From positions 5,146,001 through 5,210,000 of the forward strand of contig OY782500.1 of assembly GCA_963677885.1 (NCBI GenBank): a DNA stretch of 64,000 nt, written 5' to 3'. The stretch is from UBA1351 sp963677885 (GTDB lineage Bacteria > Bacillota > Clostridia > Lachnospirales > Vallitaleaceae). Under the pieces are notes generated by a model. That model did no database searches, was not told the origin of the DNA, and worked only from the letters and a program-made list of their open reading frames with translations. A program made the position numbers and the translations under genes. Within the stretch, counting starts at the first letter, position 1. Each line of letters begins with the position of its first letter. Shown here piece by piece: positions 1 to 6,645 of this stretch.

Positions 1-1
1 A

Positions 2-61
2 AACATCTACGGCAACCAGGACCAAAAATTATTTGAGTCCGGCGTAAAATACTTTAAATAG
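2..61 (+). CDS. C-terminal fragment of an unrecognised protein
   Basis: The window opens inside a reading frame that ends at a TAG codon at 59-61. The readable C-terminus is NIYGNQDQKLFESGVKYFK. I do not recognise the family from 19 residues. It is followed after about 30 bases by a strong stem-loop, which fits a real gene end. The start and most of the protein lie outside the window. Confidence 0.55.
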   Translation, partial: NIYGNQDQKLFESGVKYFK

Positions 62-92
62 CTAACCTCTAAAGCGAAAGCTTGATTGATAT

Positions 93-129
93 AAAAGGGA
101 GTGGGTAAGTGTGCGACCCACTCTCTTTT
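93..129 (+). terminator. Intrinsic terminator after the truncated first gene
   Basis: A 14-bp stem (93-106 with 116-129, one G-T pair) with a 9-base loop ends in CTTTT. It lies about 30 bases after the stop of the truncated gene. The A-run on the 5' side means it could also stop transcription from the other strand. Confidence 0.75.
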
Positions 130-150
130 GCTGTCTGAAAATATTTTTTT

Positions 151-404
151 GGGGGTCAAGTTACCGACTGTGGCCAGGCTGGCGCCTTAGGATGTCTTTC
201 CGGTCGCGGTCAAGGCATTAAGTGGATCTAAGGGTCAGAGAATTGCCAAAAAGTTATAAGTTGGGCAAATATTGGGTGGGGGTCAAGTTACCGACTGTGA
301 CCAGGCTGGCGCCTTGGGATGTCTTTCCGGTCGCGGTCAAGGCATTAAGTGGATCTAAGGTTCAGAGAATTGCCAAAAAGTTATAACTTGAACAAATCTT
401 GGGT
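151..404. repeat. Tandem duplication (2 x 127 bp) inside element copy A
   Basis: Two near-identical direct repeats, 151-277 and 278-404, both begin GGGGGTCAAG and both carry the element arm plus the start of the inner core. They differ at a few positions, for example GGGCA in the first against GAACA in the second, within the strand that forms the inner helix. Only the second unit matches the partner strand at 437-446. Confidence 0.85.
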
Positions 405-581
405 TATGTAATTGAGAAGGGAAGGTTGTGAGCAAGTGTTCAAGTTGTTAAGGAAATTTCTGCAAGCAGAAATTGGATTATATTTTTGACAAAGCTCTGA
501 TCCTAAGATCCACTAAATACATGCCCAAAGCCCGGCAAGACACCCCAAGGCGCCAACCCGTCCACAGTCGCTAACTTTCGG
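151..581 (-). repeat. Palindromic element, copy A (arm tandemly duplicated)
   Basis: This is a long imperfect inverted repeat without a coding frame. Read on the - strand it lines up with copy B (1169-1475). The arm at 278-404 is complementary to the arm ending near 581. Between them lie an inner helix (385-394 with 437-446) and a small palindrome TTTCTGCAAGCAGAAA at 457-472. One arm with part of the core is present twice in tandem (151-277 and 278-404, period 127 bases). Element boundaries are my estimate from where the arm complementarity ends. It could be a non-autonomous mobile element or a structured RNA; I see no transposase. Confidence 0.8.
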
Positions 582-638
582 TTTCGCATTATGTCTTGAC
601 GGTTGGTCGTGTGTGTGGGAGTATCCGTATTAATTATG

Positions 639-666
639 TTGACAATAATCAAATGATAGATATACA
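639..666 (+). promoter_or_regulatory. Promoter for the first GNAT gene
   Basis: TTGACA (639-644) and TATACA (661-666) are separated by 16 bases, a good sigma-70/SigA type match, 28 bases before the proposed ATG at 694. Confidence 0.6.
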
Positions 667-693
667 ATTTTTTTGGGGAAGGAGCGAGATGTC

Positions 694-1161
694 ATGAGTG
701 AGAATTTTTCTATTAGAGAAGATGATTTGACGAACGATAGGGTTGTTGAGCTTGTTTTAGATCATAAGAAAGCTATGTTGGCTATTAGTCCCAAGGAGAG
801 TGTCCATGCTTTGGATTTGGAGGAGCTTCGTAGTTCTGATATAAGTTTTTGGACCATTTGGGATGGCGATGCCTTGATGGGATGTGGAGATTTGAAGGCT
901 TTAAATGAGCTGGAAGGTGAGATTAAGTCTATGAGAACCCATGTCTCCTATTTGAGACAGGGTATTGCAGGGAAAATGCTTGACCATATTATTAGGAATG
1001 CAAAGGCAAGAGGCTATAAAAGACTGTATTTGGAAACGGGTTCCAGGGATGAATTTATTCCTGCTCACAAGTTATACGAGAAGTACGGCTTTTCTAATTG
1101 CGGTCCTTTCGCTGACTATGTAGAAGATGACCATTCCCGTTTTATGTATCTAGAACTCTAA
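694..1161 (+). CDS. GNAT-family N-acetyltransferase
   Basis: A 155-residue protein of the GNAT fold, expected to transfer an acetyl group from acetyl-CoA to an amine; the substrate cannot be read from sequence. The acetyl-CoA pyrophosphate loop is RQGIAG (residues 88-93), and the late YEKYGF motif (128-133) is the usual GNAT motif B tyrosine region. The segment GEIKSMRT just before the loop recalls the YsnE-like subgroup, which is a weak hint only. I place the start at the ATG at 694 rather than at the upstream TTG at 673, because GGAAGGAG lies 6 bases before it. The gene sits between palindromic element copies A and B, has its own promoter and no operon partner. Confidence 0.85.
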   Translation: MSENFSIREDDLTNDRVVELVLDHKKAMLAISPKESVHALDLEELRSSDISFWTIWDGDALMGCGDLKALNELEGEIKSMRTHVSYLRQGIAGKMLDHIIRNAKARGYKRLYLETGSRDEFIPAHKLYEKYGFSNCGPFADYVEDDHSRFMYLEL

Positions 1162-1168
1162 AAATAAT

Positions 1169-1475
1169 ATAGTAGGAGCAAGTTACCGGTCGTGGCTAGG
1201 CTGACGCCTTGAGGTGTCTTGCTGGGCTTTGGGCATGTGTTTAGTGGACCTTGGATTCAGAGCTTTGTAAAAAATATATTCATATATCTGCTTGCAGAAA
1301 TTACCCTGACAACTTGGGCACTTGCTCTCAGCAACCTGACCTTAATAACTTACCCAAGATTTGCCCAAGTTATAACTTTTTTACAATTCTCTGAACCCTA
1401 GAGCCACTTAATACCTTGACCGCGACCAGAAAGATACCTCAAGGCGTCAGCCTTGCCATGACAGGTAACTGTCAA
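1169..1475 (+). repeat. Palindromic element, copy B
   Basis: This fills the gap between two GNAT genes. A left arm at about 1175-1275 is complementary, with scattered mismatches, to a right arm at about 1377-1475. The inner helix is AACTTGGGCA with TGCCCAAGTT, and a hairpin centred on CTGCTTGCAG lies on its 5' side. Orientation is the same as copy C and opposite to copy A. Unlike A and C, this copy has single arms. A 60-codon open frame inside it looks fortuitous. Ends are approximate. Confidence 0.8.
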
Positions 1476-1514
1476 CCACAAAATGACCAAAGACTAATGT
1501 AACCAGGAGAGAAA

Positions 1515-2027
1515 ATGCAATTATATAAACCAAAATTAGAGGAACTAAACTACAGAATGAATCTCATGTCAGATCCTCAAACCATGTCCTACAACAAGGA
1601 CCTGGATTTAGACTTTGAAGGGTATCATAAGGATACCGGCTGCATCGACTTCCCAAGAGATACGTGGAAGACTTGGTATGATTATTGGATGGAAGCTGAA
1701 CCCACAAGATTTTATGCCTATTTGAAGGTCAAGGATCAACTAGTAGGAGAAGTAGCGCTCAGATATGTAGAGGCTCAAGGTGCCCATATGATCAACATCA
1801 TTATAGACTCCAGACACAGAGGAAAAGGCTATGGCAAAGAAGGCCTCCAACTATTACTTAAAGTTGCCTTCAAAGATCTTAACCTAGAAAAAGTCATCGA
1901 CGACTTCCCCATTACCAGAACTACCTCTATAAACCTCTTTCAGTCACTAGGATTTCATTCCCAAATCAAAGACAATCTCATCACCTTTTCACTAACCAAA
2001 TCCCAATACCATGCCTTGAATATTTAG
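1515..2027 (+). CDS. GNAT-family N-acetyltransferase
   Basis: A 170-residue GNAT protein. The acetyl-CoA loop RGKGYG is at residues 102-107 and the motif-B-like LFQSLGF at 141-147. It shares little obvious similarity with the first GNAT protein outside these motifs, so the two are not a recent duplication. The ATG at 1515 follows CAGGAGAG. The gene is isolated between palindromic element copies B and C. The substrate is unknown; peptide, antibiotic or small-amine acetylation are all possible for the family. Confidence 0.85.
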   Translation: MQLYKPKLEELNYRMNLMSDPQTMSYNKDLDLDFEGYHKDTGCIDFPRDTWKTWYDYWMEAEPTRFYAYLKVKDQLVGEVALRYVEAQGAHMINIIIDSRHRGKGYGKEGLQLLLKVAFKDLNLEKVIDDFPITRTTSINLFQSLGFHSQIKDNLITFSLTKSQYHALNI

Positions 2028-2125
2028 TATTAAATATAATCCAATAGGCTATAGTCTGTATCCAAAACAAAAAGCCAATAACTAAAAGCCAACAACGTAA
2101 GGAATTTCCCATAACGAAACCGAAA

Positions 2126-2478
2126 GCTCAGGGACAGAGACGGCCAGCCATGCCTTGTCACTTGGGTTTTGCACGCTATTTTAGTGAGACTTAGGTTGAC
2201 GAAGGTGTCAAAAATATATTCAAGTTTCTGCTTGCAGAAACTACCTCAGCAACTTGGGCACTTGCTCACAGCTATCTGACTTAAATAATTTACCCAAGAT
2301 TTGCCCAAGTTATAACTTTTTGGCACTTTCATCAACCCTAGTCTCACTTAATAGATGTGCACTCCCAGGAGATAAGGCATGGCTGTGCGTCTCTGTCCTT
2401 GAGCTTGACAATCTTAATAGATGTGCACTCCCAGGAGACAAGGCTTGACTGGCCGTCTCTGTCCTTGAGCTTGACACC
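2126..2478 (+). repeat. Palindromic element, copy C (arm tandemly duplicated)
   Basis: Same orientation and same core as copy B: TTTCTGCTTGCAGAAA at 2225-2240, then the AACTTGGGCA/TGCCCAAGTT inner helix. The outer arms have a different sequence from A and B but are still complementary to each other: the left arm from 2126 pairs with the right arm ending near 2478. The right arm is present twice (2347-2412 and 2413-2478, period 66). The left arm agrees best with the second, outer unit. No coding frame is supported. Confidence 0.8.
2347..2478. repeat. Tandem duplication (2 x 66 bp) inside element copy C
   Basis: Two direct units, each starting CTTAATAGATGTGCACTCCC and ending near GTCCTTGAGCTTGAC. 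They form the distal arm of element copy C. The duplication is independent of that in copy A because its length and junctions differ. Confidence 0.85.
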
Positions 2479-2487
2479 TCTCCTTTA

Positions 2488-2517
2488 TTGTCAAACTCCT
2501 CCAATCTAGAGTATAAT
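2488..2517 (+). promoter_or_regulatory. Promoter for the TraX-family gene
   Basis: TTGTCA (2488-2493) and TATAAT (2512-2517) with an 18-base spacer, 33 bases before the ATG. It starts directly outside the end of element copy C. Confidence 0.55.
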
Positions 2518-2549
2518 ATAAGAGCTATAGAGAAGAACAGGAGGTAACC

Positions 2550-3248
2550 ATGACATTAGAAATAAAACCCACAGGATTCTTAACCTCTACAGGACTTAAA
2601 TGGATAGCTATTATTACCATGGTCATTGACCATATAGGAGCAGTTCTTTACCCCGTAAACCTTTACCCGGATATGGTCATCTTACGCATTATCGGTAGAA
2701 TAGCCTTTCCAATATTTGCCTTTTTAATTGTAGAAGGCTATAGATATACTAGAGACGTACAAAAGTATGGTATAAGACTTTTAATATTTGCCTTACTATC
2801 AGAAGTGCCCTTTGATCTGGCTTTTAAGAAGACCTTAGTCAGTATGGATCACCAAAATGTCTTTTTTACTTTGGCCTTAGGGTTACTGGCCCTATATATT
2901 TATGATTATCTTAAGGAGCGGAATGGAGTTTTAGCTGGTGGAGCCATATTCCTTATAGCTGCCAGTGCTGAAATTCTTAAGACAGATTATGGGATGCTGG
3001 GTGTCCTTTTGATTGTTCTTATGTATGCTTTTTATGATAAACGGTTTATAGCTGTTTGGATTTTAGTGATTAATGTGTTTTTTGTTATGATTGGCGCCAG
3101 TCAGATTCAGTTATTTGCTATTGTGTCCATTATATTTATCTGGAATTACAATGGAAAACCTGGAAGACGGATGCGATACTTATTTTATATTATTTATCCG
3201 GCCCACATTCTGACCTTATACTTTATATGGCGGTTGTGGAGGATGTAA
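2550..3248 (+). CDS. TraX-family integral membrane protein
   Basis: A 232-residue very hydrophobic protein with about six to seven membrane segments. The N-terminal pattern GLKWIAIITMVIDHIGAVLY, then RIIGRIAFPIFAFLIVEGY, is typical of the TraX family. F-plasmid TraX acetylates pilin; the chromosomal Firmicutes members have no settled role and may be membrane acyltransferases. The start is well fixed by AGGAGGTAACC just before the ATG at 2550. A third GNAT gene follows 49 bases later and may be co-transcribed. The family call rests on pattern recognition. Confidence 0.8.
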   Translation: MTLEIKPTGFLTSTGLKWIAIITMVIDHIGAVLYPVNLYPDMVILRIIGRIAFPIFAFLIVEGYRYTRDVQKYGIRLLIFALLSEVPFDLAFKKTLVSMDHQNVFFTLALGLLALYIYDYLKERNGVLAGGAIFLIAASAEILKTDYGMLGVLLIVLMYAFYDKRFIAVWILVINVFFVMIGASQIQLFAIVSIIFIWNYNGKPGRRMRYLFYIIYPAHILTLYFIWRLWRM

Positions 3249-3297
3249 GCTTTTATGGACATAAGAACCAAGTAGACTTGAACGAGGGAGTAATGAG

Positions 3298-3807
3298 ATG
3301 GACTTAGTTAAAGCAGTTGGTAAGGACTATATATGGCTATTAGACCTCCATACCAGATGTACAAGGGATTTAGACCAGCAAGGGATCTATCAGTGGACGC
3401 CGGAATATCCGGGACCTAAAACCATTAAGGCGGCTATTGCCAGTGGCTGTCAATGGTTGCTTAAGCATAATGGAGAGTTTGTCGGAGGCGTTGTTCTGAA
3501 TGAAGTTCAGGACCCTGAGTGGTTAACCATAAACTGGACCTTTCAAGGAAAAATTCTTGTCATCCATGCTTTGGTCATTGATAAGGCCTTTCAGGGGAAG
3601 GGACTTGGGCAGATGGCCTTAGAGGCCATAGAAGCCTATGCCGGGGAAGAGGGTTATATGGGTATACGAATGGATGTTTTCTCGGAAAATCCAGGTGCCA
3701 TATATCTTTACAAGAAAAATGGATATACTTTCCTGGGAGATGTGTTTTTTCAGTCAAAACCTAAAGGCCATGAACGCTATATATGTCTCGAGAAAAAGTT
3801 TGCATAG
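3298..3807 (+). CDS. GNAT-family N-acetyltransferase
   Basis: A 169-residue GNAT protein. Acetyl-CoA loop QGKGLG at residues 99-104, preceded by the beta strand IHALVID, and motif B LYKKNGY at 137-143. The N-terminal part with DQQGIYQW and a Trp-rich middle resembles the Firmicutes GNAT group that includes many unassigned acetyltransferases. The ATG at 3298 has a GAGGGAG sequence 6-12 bases upstream. It ends before the proS promoter. The substrate is unknown. Confidence 0.85.
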   Translation: MDLVKAVGKDYIWLLDLHTRCTRDLDQQGIYQWTPEYPGPKTIKAAIASGCQWLLKHNGEFVGGVVLNEVQDPEWLTINWTFQGKILVIHALVIDKAFQGKGLGQMALEAIEAYAGEEGYMGIRMDVFSENPGAIYLYKKNGYTFLGDVFFQSKPKGHERYICLEKKFA

Positions 3808-3832
3808 GCAGGGATGACTTTGCAAGTCAATA

Positions 3833-3861
3833 TTGCAAAAAAGGACTAAATATGTTAGAAT
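3833..3861 (+). promoter_or_regulatory. Promoter of the proS T-box transcript
   Basis: TTGCAA (3833-3838) and TAGAAT (3856-3861) with a 17-base spacer. Transcription would start near 3868, just before the folded T-box leader. Confidence 0.6.
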
Positions 3862-3867
3862 TGGCCT

Positions 3868-4141
3868 AATCGAAAAAGGCTAGGATAAGAACCAGTAAAT
3901 ACATGGGATTTTAAGAGAGAAGATGGGTGGTGTAAATCTTCATGAAAGTGTATTGAACCTCTCTTTGAGCTTTGAACCGAACGTATAAACCAGTAGGCTT
4001 CAACGGATGTCCACCGTTATCAGGAAAGGATATAACCGGTCTTTGACCCGGAAAGTATCTATGAGTGCAGATTTGTTCTGAATTTAGGTGGTACCACGGA
4101 TTAACCATTCGCCCTAAGCTATATAAGCTTAGGGCTTTTTT
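3868..4141 (+). promoter_or_regulatory. T-box leader (proline) upstream of proS
   Basis: The conserved T-box sequence AGGTGGTACCACGG is at 4086-4099 and is followed by a terminator. Stem I is visible: AAGAGAG near 3913 pairs with CTCTCTT near 3961, with the GGTGGTGTAAATC apical type motif between them. The specifier is read as CCT at 3958-3960 in the context GAA-CCT-CTC, which is a proline codon and matches the downstream gene. Uncharged tRNA-Pro is expected to stabilise the antiterminator and permit transcription of proS. The 5' end is inferred from the promoter. Confidence 0.9.
4111..4141 (+). terminator. T-box regulated terminator of the proS leader
   Basis: GCCCTAAGCT (4111-4120) pairs with AGCTTAGGGC (4126-4135), followed by six T residues. 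It lies immediately after the T-box sequence, the expected place for the switchable terminator. Confidence 0.9.
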
Positions 4142-4243
4142 GAGCTATTGGAAAGTTCTGATTATAGCAAAATGTTCAGAAGCCAACATTTTGCGTTAAA
4201 GAAACTTTCCTGCCGCAACAATTTGGCTGGTTGTAACCTTCGG

Positions 4244-4267
4244 TTACTGCTCGCCTATGCAACCTAG
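4244..4267 (+). repeat. Leader repeat shared with cysK
   Basis: The 20-base string TGCTCGCCTATGCAACCTAG (4248-4267), with TTAC before it, recurs exactly on the - strand at 20004-20027 in the cysK leader. In both places a small hairpin comes just before it (4233-4247 here). Here it is separated from the ribosome binding site by a 59-base insertion, and ACCTAG is present on both sides of that insertion (4262-4267 and 4321-4326). Confidence 0.85.
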
Positions 4268-4326
4268 CTGTGCAAAACGAGGCGAAGCCTCTTTGTTCAG
4301 CTTTAGGAATGTCCTATAGGACCTAG
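4268..4326. repeat. 59-base hairpin-rich insertion in the proS leader
   Basis: Between the two ACCTAG copies lies a block containing GAGGC-GAA-GCCTC near 4280-4292 and the perfect palindrome GTCCTATAGGAC (4311-4322) next to the Shine-Dalgarno sequence. Removing it would restore a leader identical to cysK from TGCTCG through CCTAGGAGG. It may be a small mobile palindrome with a 6-base target duplication. This is inference from two copies. Confidence 0.5.
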
Positions 4327-4336
4327 GAGGAAGAAG

Positions 4337-6052
4337 ATGAAATTAGTAAATTTAATTGGAGACAGATTTAAGGAAAGACCATCAGACTGTGTTATTGACA
4401 GCCACGCTCTAATGATTAAAGGTGGTTACATGAAAAATGTGGCTAACGGAATTTTTTCAAGCAACCCACCATTAAAGCGGATTACAAGTAAAATCGAAAA
4501 CATCATTCGTGAGGAAATGAACCGGATTGAAGGACAGGAAGTCCTTTTCCCTGTTGTTTTACCTGGTACTTTATGGGAAGAATCAGGCAGATATGAAAGC
4601 GTTGGCAGTGAGCTTTTGAGATTTAGGGACAGAACAGGTTCCCCAATGGTTCTTGGTATGACCCATGAAGAAGCTGCAGTTCACTTGGTTAGGGATTATG
4701 CCAATACATACACCAAGTATCCATTTATGATATATCAGATCCAGACTAAGTTCAGGGATGAAGCTAGACCTCGTGCAGGTCTTATCCGTGTTCGGGAGTT
4801 TACCATGAAAGATGCTTATTCTTTCCATACGTCACAGGAAGATTTGGAAGTTTACTATGACAGATGTCTGGAAGCCTACAACCGTATTTTTGCCCGTGCT
4901 GGTGTTCCAGAAGTCATTACCGTAAAATCCGATTCAGGTATGATGGGTGGTAGTGTGGCCCATGAGTTTATGCTGTTAACCCCAATTGGTGAAGATTCCC
5001 TGGCTATTTGTACAGAGTGTGATTATTCTGCCAATATGGAAGCTGCTGAGAATATTGTCAACAATGAAGGTGCTTTTGAAAAAGAAGATTTGACTCTGGT
5101 TCATACCCCTAATGCTTCAACCATAGAAGACGTTATGTCCTTCTTAAAGAGAGATGTTAAACAGTCCTGTAAGGCTGTTGTTTATCAAAAGAAAAGTGAT
5201 GATTCCTTTGTCATCGTCTTCACCCGTGGTGATATGGATGTGAACGAAGTCAAGCTCAACAACTATCTTGGTGAGGAAGTCTATCCAGCAGTAGTCACAG
5301 AAGAATCAGGTATTGTTGCGGGATTTATTGGTGCTTATGAGTTTGAAGGCAAGGCTCAGCTTCTTTTTGACACCTCTATTAAGGGTCTTGATTCCATGGT
5401 GGTTGGCGCTAATAAACTAGACTATCACTATACCGGATTCAATATGGAAAGAGACTATGGTCAGGTTGAATATGCAGACCTATCCAAGATTCAGGAAGGT
5501 TCCATATGTCCACAATGTGGTAAGGAAACCATCAGCTTAAGCCGTGGTATTGAAGTTGGTAATATTTTCCAATTGGGAACCAAATATACCAAAACCATGG
5601 AAATGACCTATGTGGATTCAGAAGGTAATGCCCAGTACCCAATTATGGGATGCTACGGTATTGGTGTGGGTCGTCTGGCGGCTTCCGTTGCTGAAGCCAA
5701 ACATGATGAATATGGTCCAATCTGGCCAATGTCAATTGCTCCATGGCAAGTACATGTTTGTTGCCTAAGAATAGATGACCAGGAGGCAAAAGACAGGGCA
5801 GATGCGATTTACACTGATTTACTTGATGCAGGTGTTGAGGTTATTTATGATGACAGAAATGTAAGACCCGGCGTTATGTTTTCTGATGCCGACCTTTTAG
5901 GCGTTCCACTTCGTGTCATTGTTTCTCCTAGAAACCTTAAGGAATCTGTTGTTGAAATCGTATCCAGGGATAAATCCATCCAGAAAAAAGTTGGGTTCGA
6001 TGATGTAACATCAGAAATCAAAAACTTGATTGCAGAGATGTTGGCATACTGA
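4337..6052 (+). CDS. proS: Proline--tRNA ligase (ProRS, bacterial type)
   Basis: Charges tRNA-Pro with proline in the cytoplasm. The 571 residues fit the bacterial ProRS type, with the editing (INS) domain inserted between motifs 2 and 3. Visible marks are GMTHEE (107-112), motif 2 FRDEARPRAG (139-148), a long insertion of roughly 225-400, motif 3 GCYGIGVGRL near 438, and the anticodon-binding domain from about 455 to the end. CXXC pairs (CTEC near 228 and CPQC near 394) flank the insertion. The ATG at 4337 follows CTAGGAGGAAGAAG. It is controlled by the upstream proline T-box. No operon partner is needed; a promoter for the next gene follows within 35 bases. Confidence 0.97.
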   Translation: MKLVNLIGDRFKERPSDCVIDSHALMIKGGYMKNVANGIFSSNPPLKRITSKIENIIREEMNRIEGQEVLFPVVLPGTLWEESGRYESVGSELLRFRDRTGSPMVLGMTHEEAAVHLVRDYANTYTKYPFMIYQIQTKFRDEARPRAGLIRVREFTMKDAYSFHTSQEDLEVYYDRCLEAYNRIFARAGVPEVITVKSDSGMMGGSVAHEFMLLTPIGEDSLAICTECDYSANMEAAENIVNNEGAFEKEDLTLVHTPNASTIEDVMSFLKRDVKQSCKAVVYQKKSDDSFVIVFTRGDMDVNEVKLNNYLGEEVYPAVVTEESGIVAGFIGAYEFEGKAQLLFDTSIKGLDSMVVGANKLDYHYTGFNMERDYGQVEYADLSKIQEGSICPQCGKETISLSRGIEVGNIFQLGTKYTKTMEMTYVDSEGNAQYPIMGCYGIGVGRLAASVAEAKHDEYGPIWPMSIAPWQVHVCCLRIDDQEAKDRADAIYTDLLDAGVEVIYDDRNVRPGVMFSDADLLGVPLRVIVSPRNLKESVVEIVSRDKSIQKKVGFDDVTSEIKNLIAEMLAY

Positions 6053-6064
6053 TAGAATTACCTA

Positions 6065-6092
6065 TTTGCTCTTGGGATTTTTGTTGTATAAT
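6065..6092 (+). promoter_or_regulatory. Promoter for the DUF2007 gene
   Basis: TTTGCT (6065-6070) and a perfect TATAAT (6087-6092) with a 16-base spacer, 41 bases before the ATG. Confidence 0.5.
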
Positions 6093-6132
6093 GGGTTTAT
6101 ACTTATACACATAGACAAAAGGAGGAGGAGTT

Positions 6133-6534
6133 ATGTCGCATATTGAGGTTTATGATAAAGAAGTGAAAGATGGACTGGTTCGTATCACCCAGGTCAGCGA
6201 TTCCGTACAGCTGGGTTTTGTTGAATCAATTTTGGAATCTGAAGGGATTGATGCTGTCATCAACCGTAAGGGTTCCGGATCCTATCTCAACGTGTATTCC
6301 GGATTTAATTTTCAGGGTATCGATGTTTTTATTCACGAAAGTGACTATGATAAAGCCAGGGATATTCTTGAAAATGTAGAACTTACCCATGAAGAGGATG
6401 ATGAGGAATACAAGACTTTGGAAGCCCAGTACAAGGCCTCCAAGAAAAAACATACCAGTTTGCTTTTGGCACCGGTTGCCATTGCCATTGTTGCAGCAGG
6501 ACTGGCTCTAATTATAAGTTTAATCAAAGGATAA
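6133..6534 (+). CDS. DUF2007-domain protein with C-terminal membrane anchor
   Basis: A 133-residue protein. Residues about 13-80 fit the DUF2007 fold (a small ferredoxin-like unit; pattern SVQLGFVESILESEGIDA followed by GIDVFIHESDYDKARDIL), which has been suggested to be signal-transducing without proof. A charged linker (EEDDEEYKTLEAQYKASKKK) leads to one hydrophobic segment at about 109-131, so it is probably a tail-anchored inner-membrane protein facing the cytoplasm. The ATG at 6133 follows AAAGGAGGAGG. It is monocistronic, with its own promoter and a hairpin after it. The function is unknown. Confidence 0.8.
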   Translation: MSHIEVYDKEVKDGLVRITQVSDSVQLGFVESILESEGIDAVINRKGSGSYLNVYSGFNFQGIDVFIHESDYDKARDILENVELTHEEDDEEYKTLEAQYKASKKKHTSLLLAPVAIAIVAAGLALIISLIKG

Positions 6535-6537
6535 AAT

Positions 6538-6568
6538 TCACGAGACTAGTCACTGGCTAGTCTCGTGA
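6538..6568 (+). terminator. Hairpin after the DUF2007 gene
   Basis: A perfect 12-bp stem (6538-6549 with 6557-6568) and 7-base loop. It lacks a long T-tract (only ATTGT follows), so it may terminate weakly or mainly protect the 3' end. Confidence 0.6.
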
Positions 6569-6575
6569 TTGTATA

Positions 6576-6604
6576 ATGACGGTGGATGTTTTTTTTGATA
6601 TAAT
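6576..6604 (+). promoter_or_regulatory. Promoter for the BMP-domain gene
   Basis: ATGACG (6576-6581) and TATAAT (6599-6604) with 17 bases between them, 42 bases before the ATG at 6646. Confidence 0.55.
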
Positions 6605-6645
6605 ACTTTTAGTTGAATATACTTTAAAACCAAAAGGAGAAAAGT

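Noticed and set aside
151..404. CRISPR-like direct repeat
   Set aside because: Only two units of 127 bases in immediate tandem, no spacers, no cas genes.
1219..1401. 60-codon open frame inside element copy B
   Set aside because: It lies across the palindrome, has no ribosome binding site, and is disrupted in copies A and C.
151..2478. Integron-like cassette array (palindromes alternating with single genes)
   Set aside because: The palindromes are much longer than attC sites, copy A is inverted relative to B and C, no core-site consensus was seen at the ends, and no integrase is present.
2254..2504. Two overlapping 64-codon frames on both strands in element copy C
   Set aside because: They arise from the 66-base tandem repeat (a multiple of three) and have no start signals.
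3911..4108. Open frame on the - strand over the proS leader
   Set aside because: It covers the T-box RNA, whose structure fully explains the conservation.
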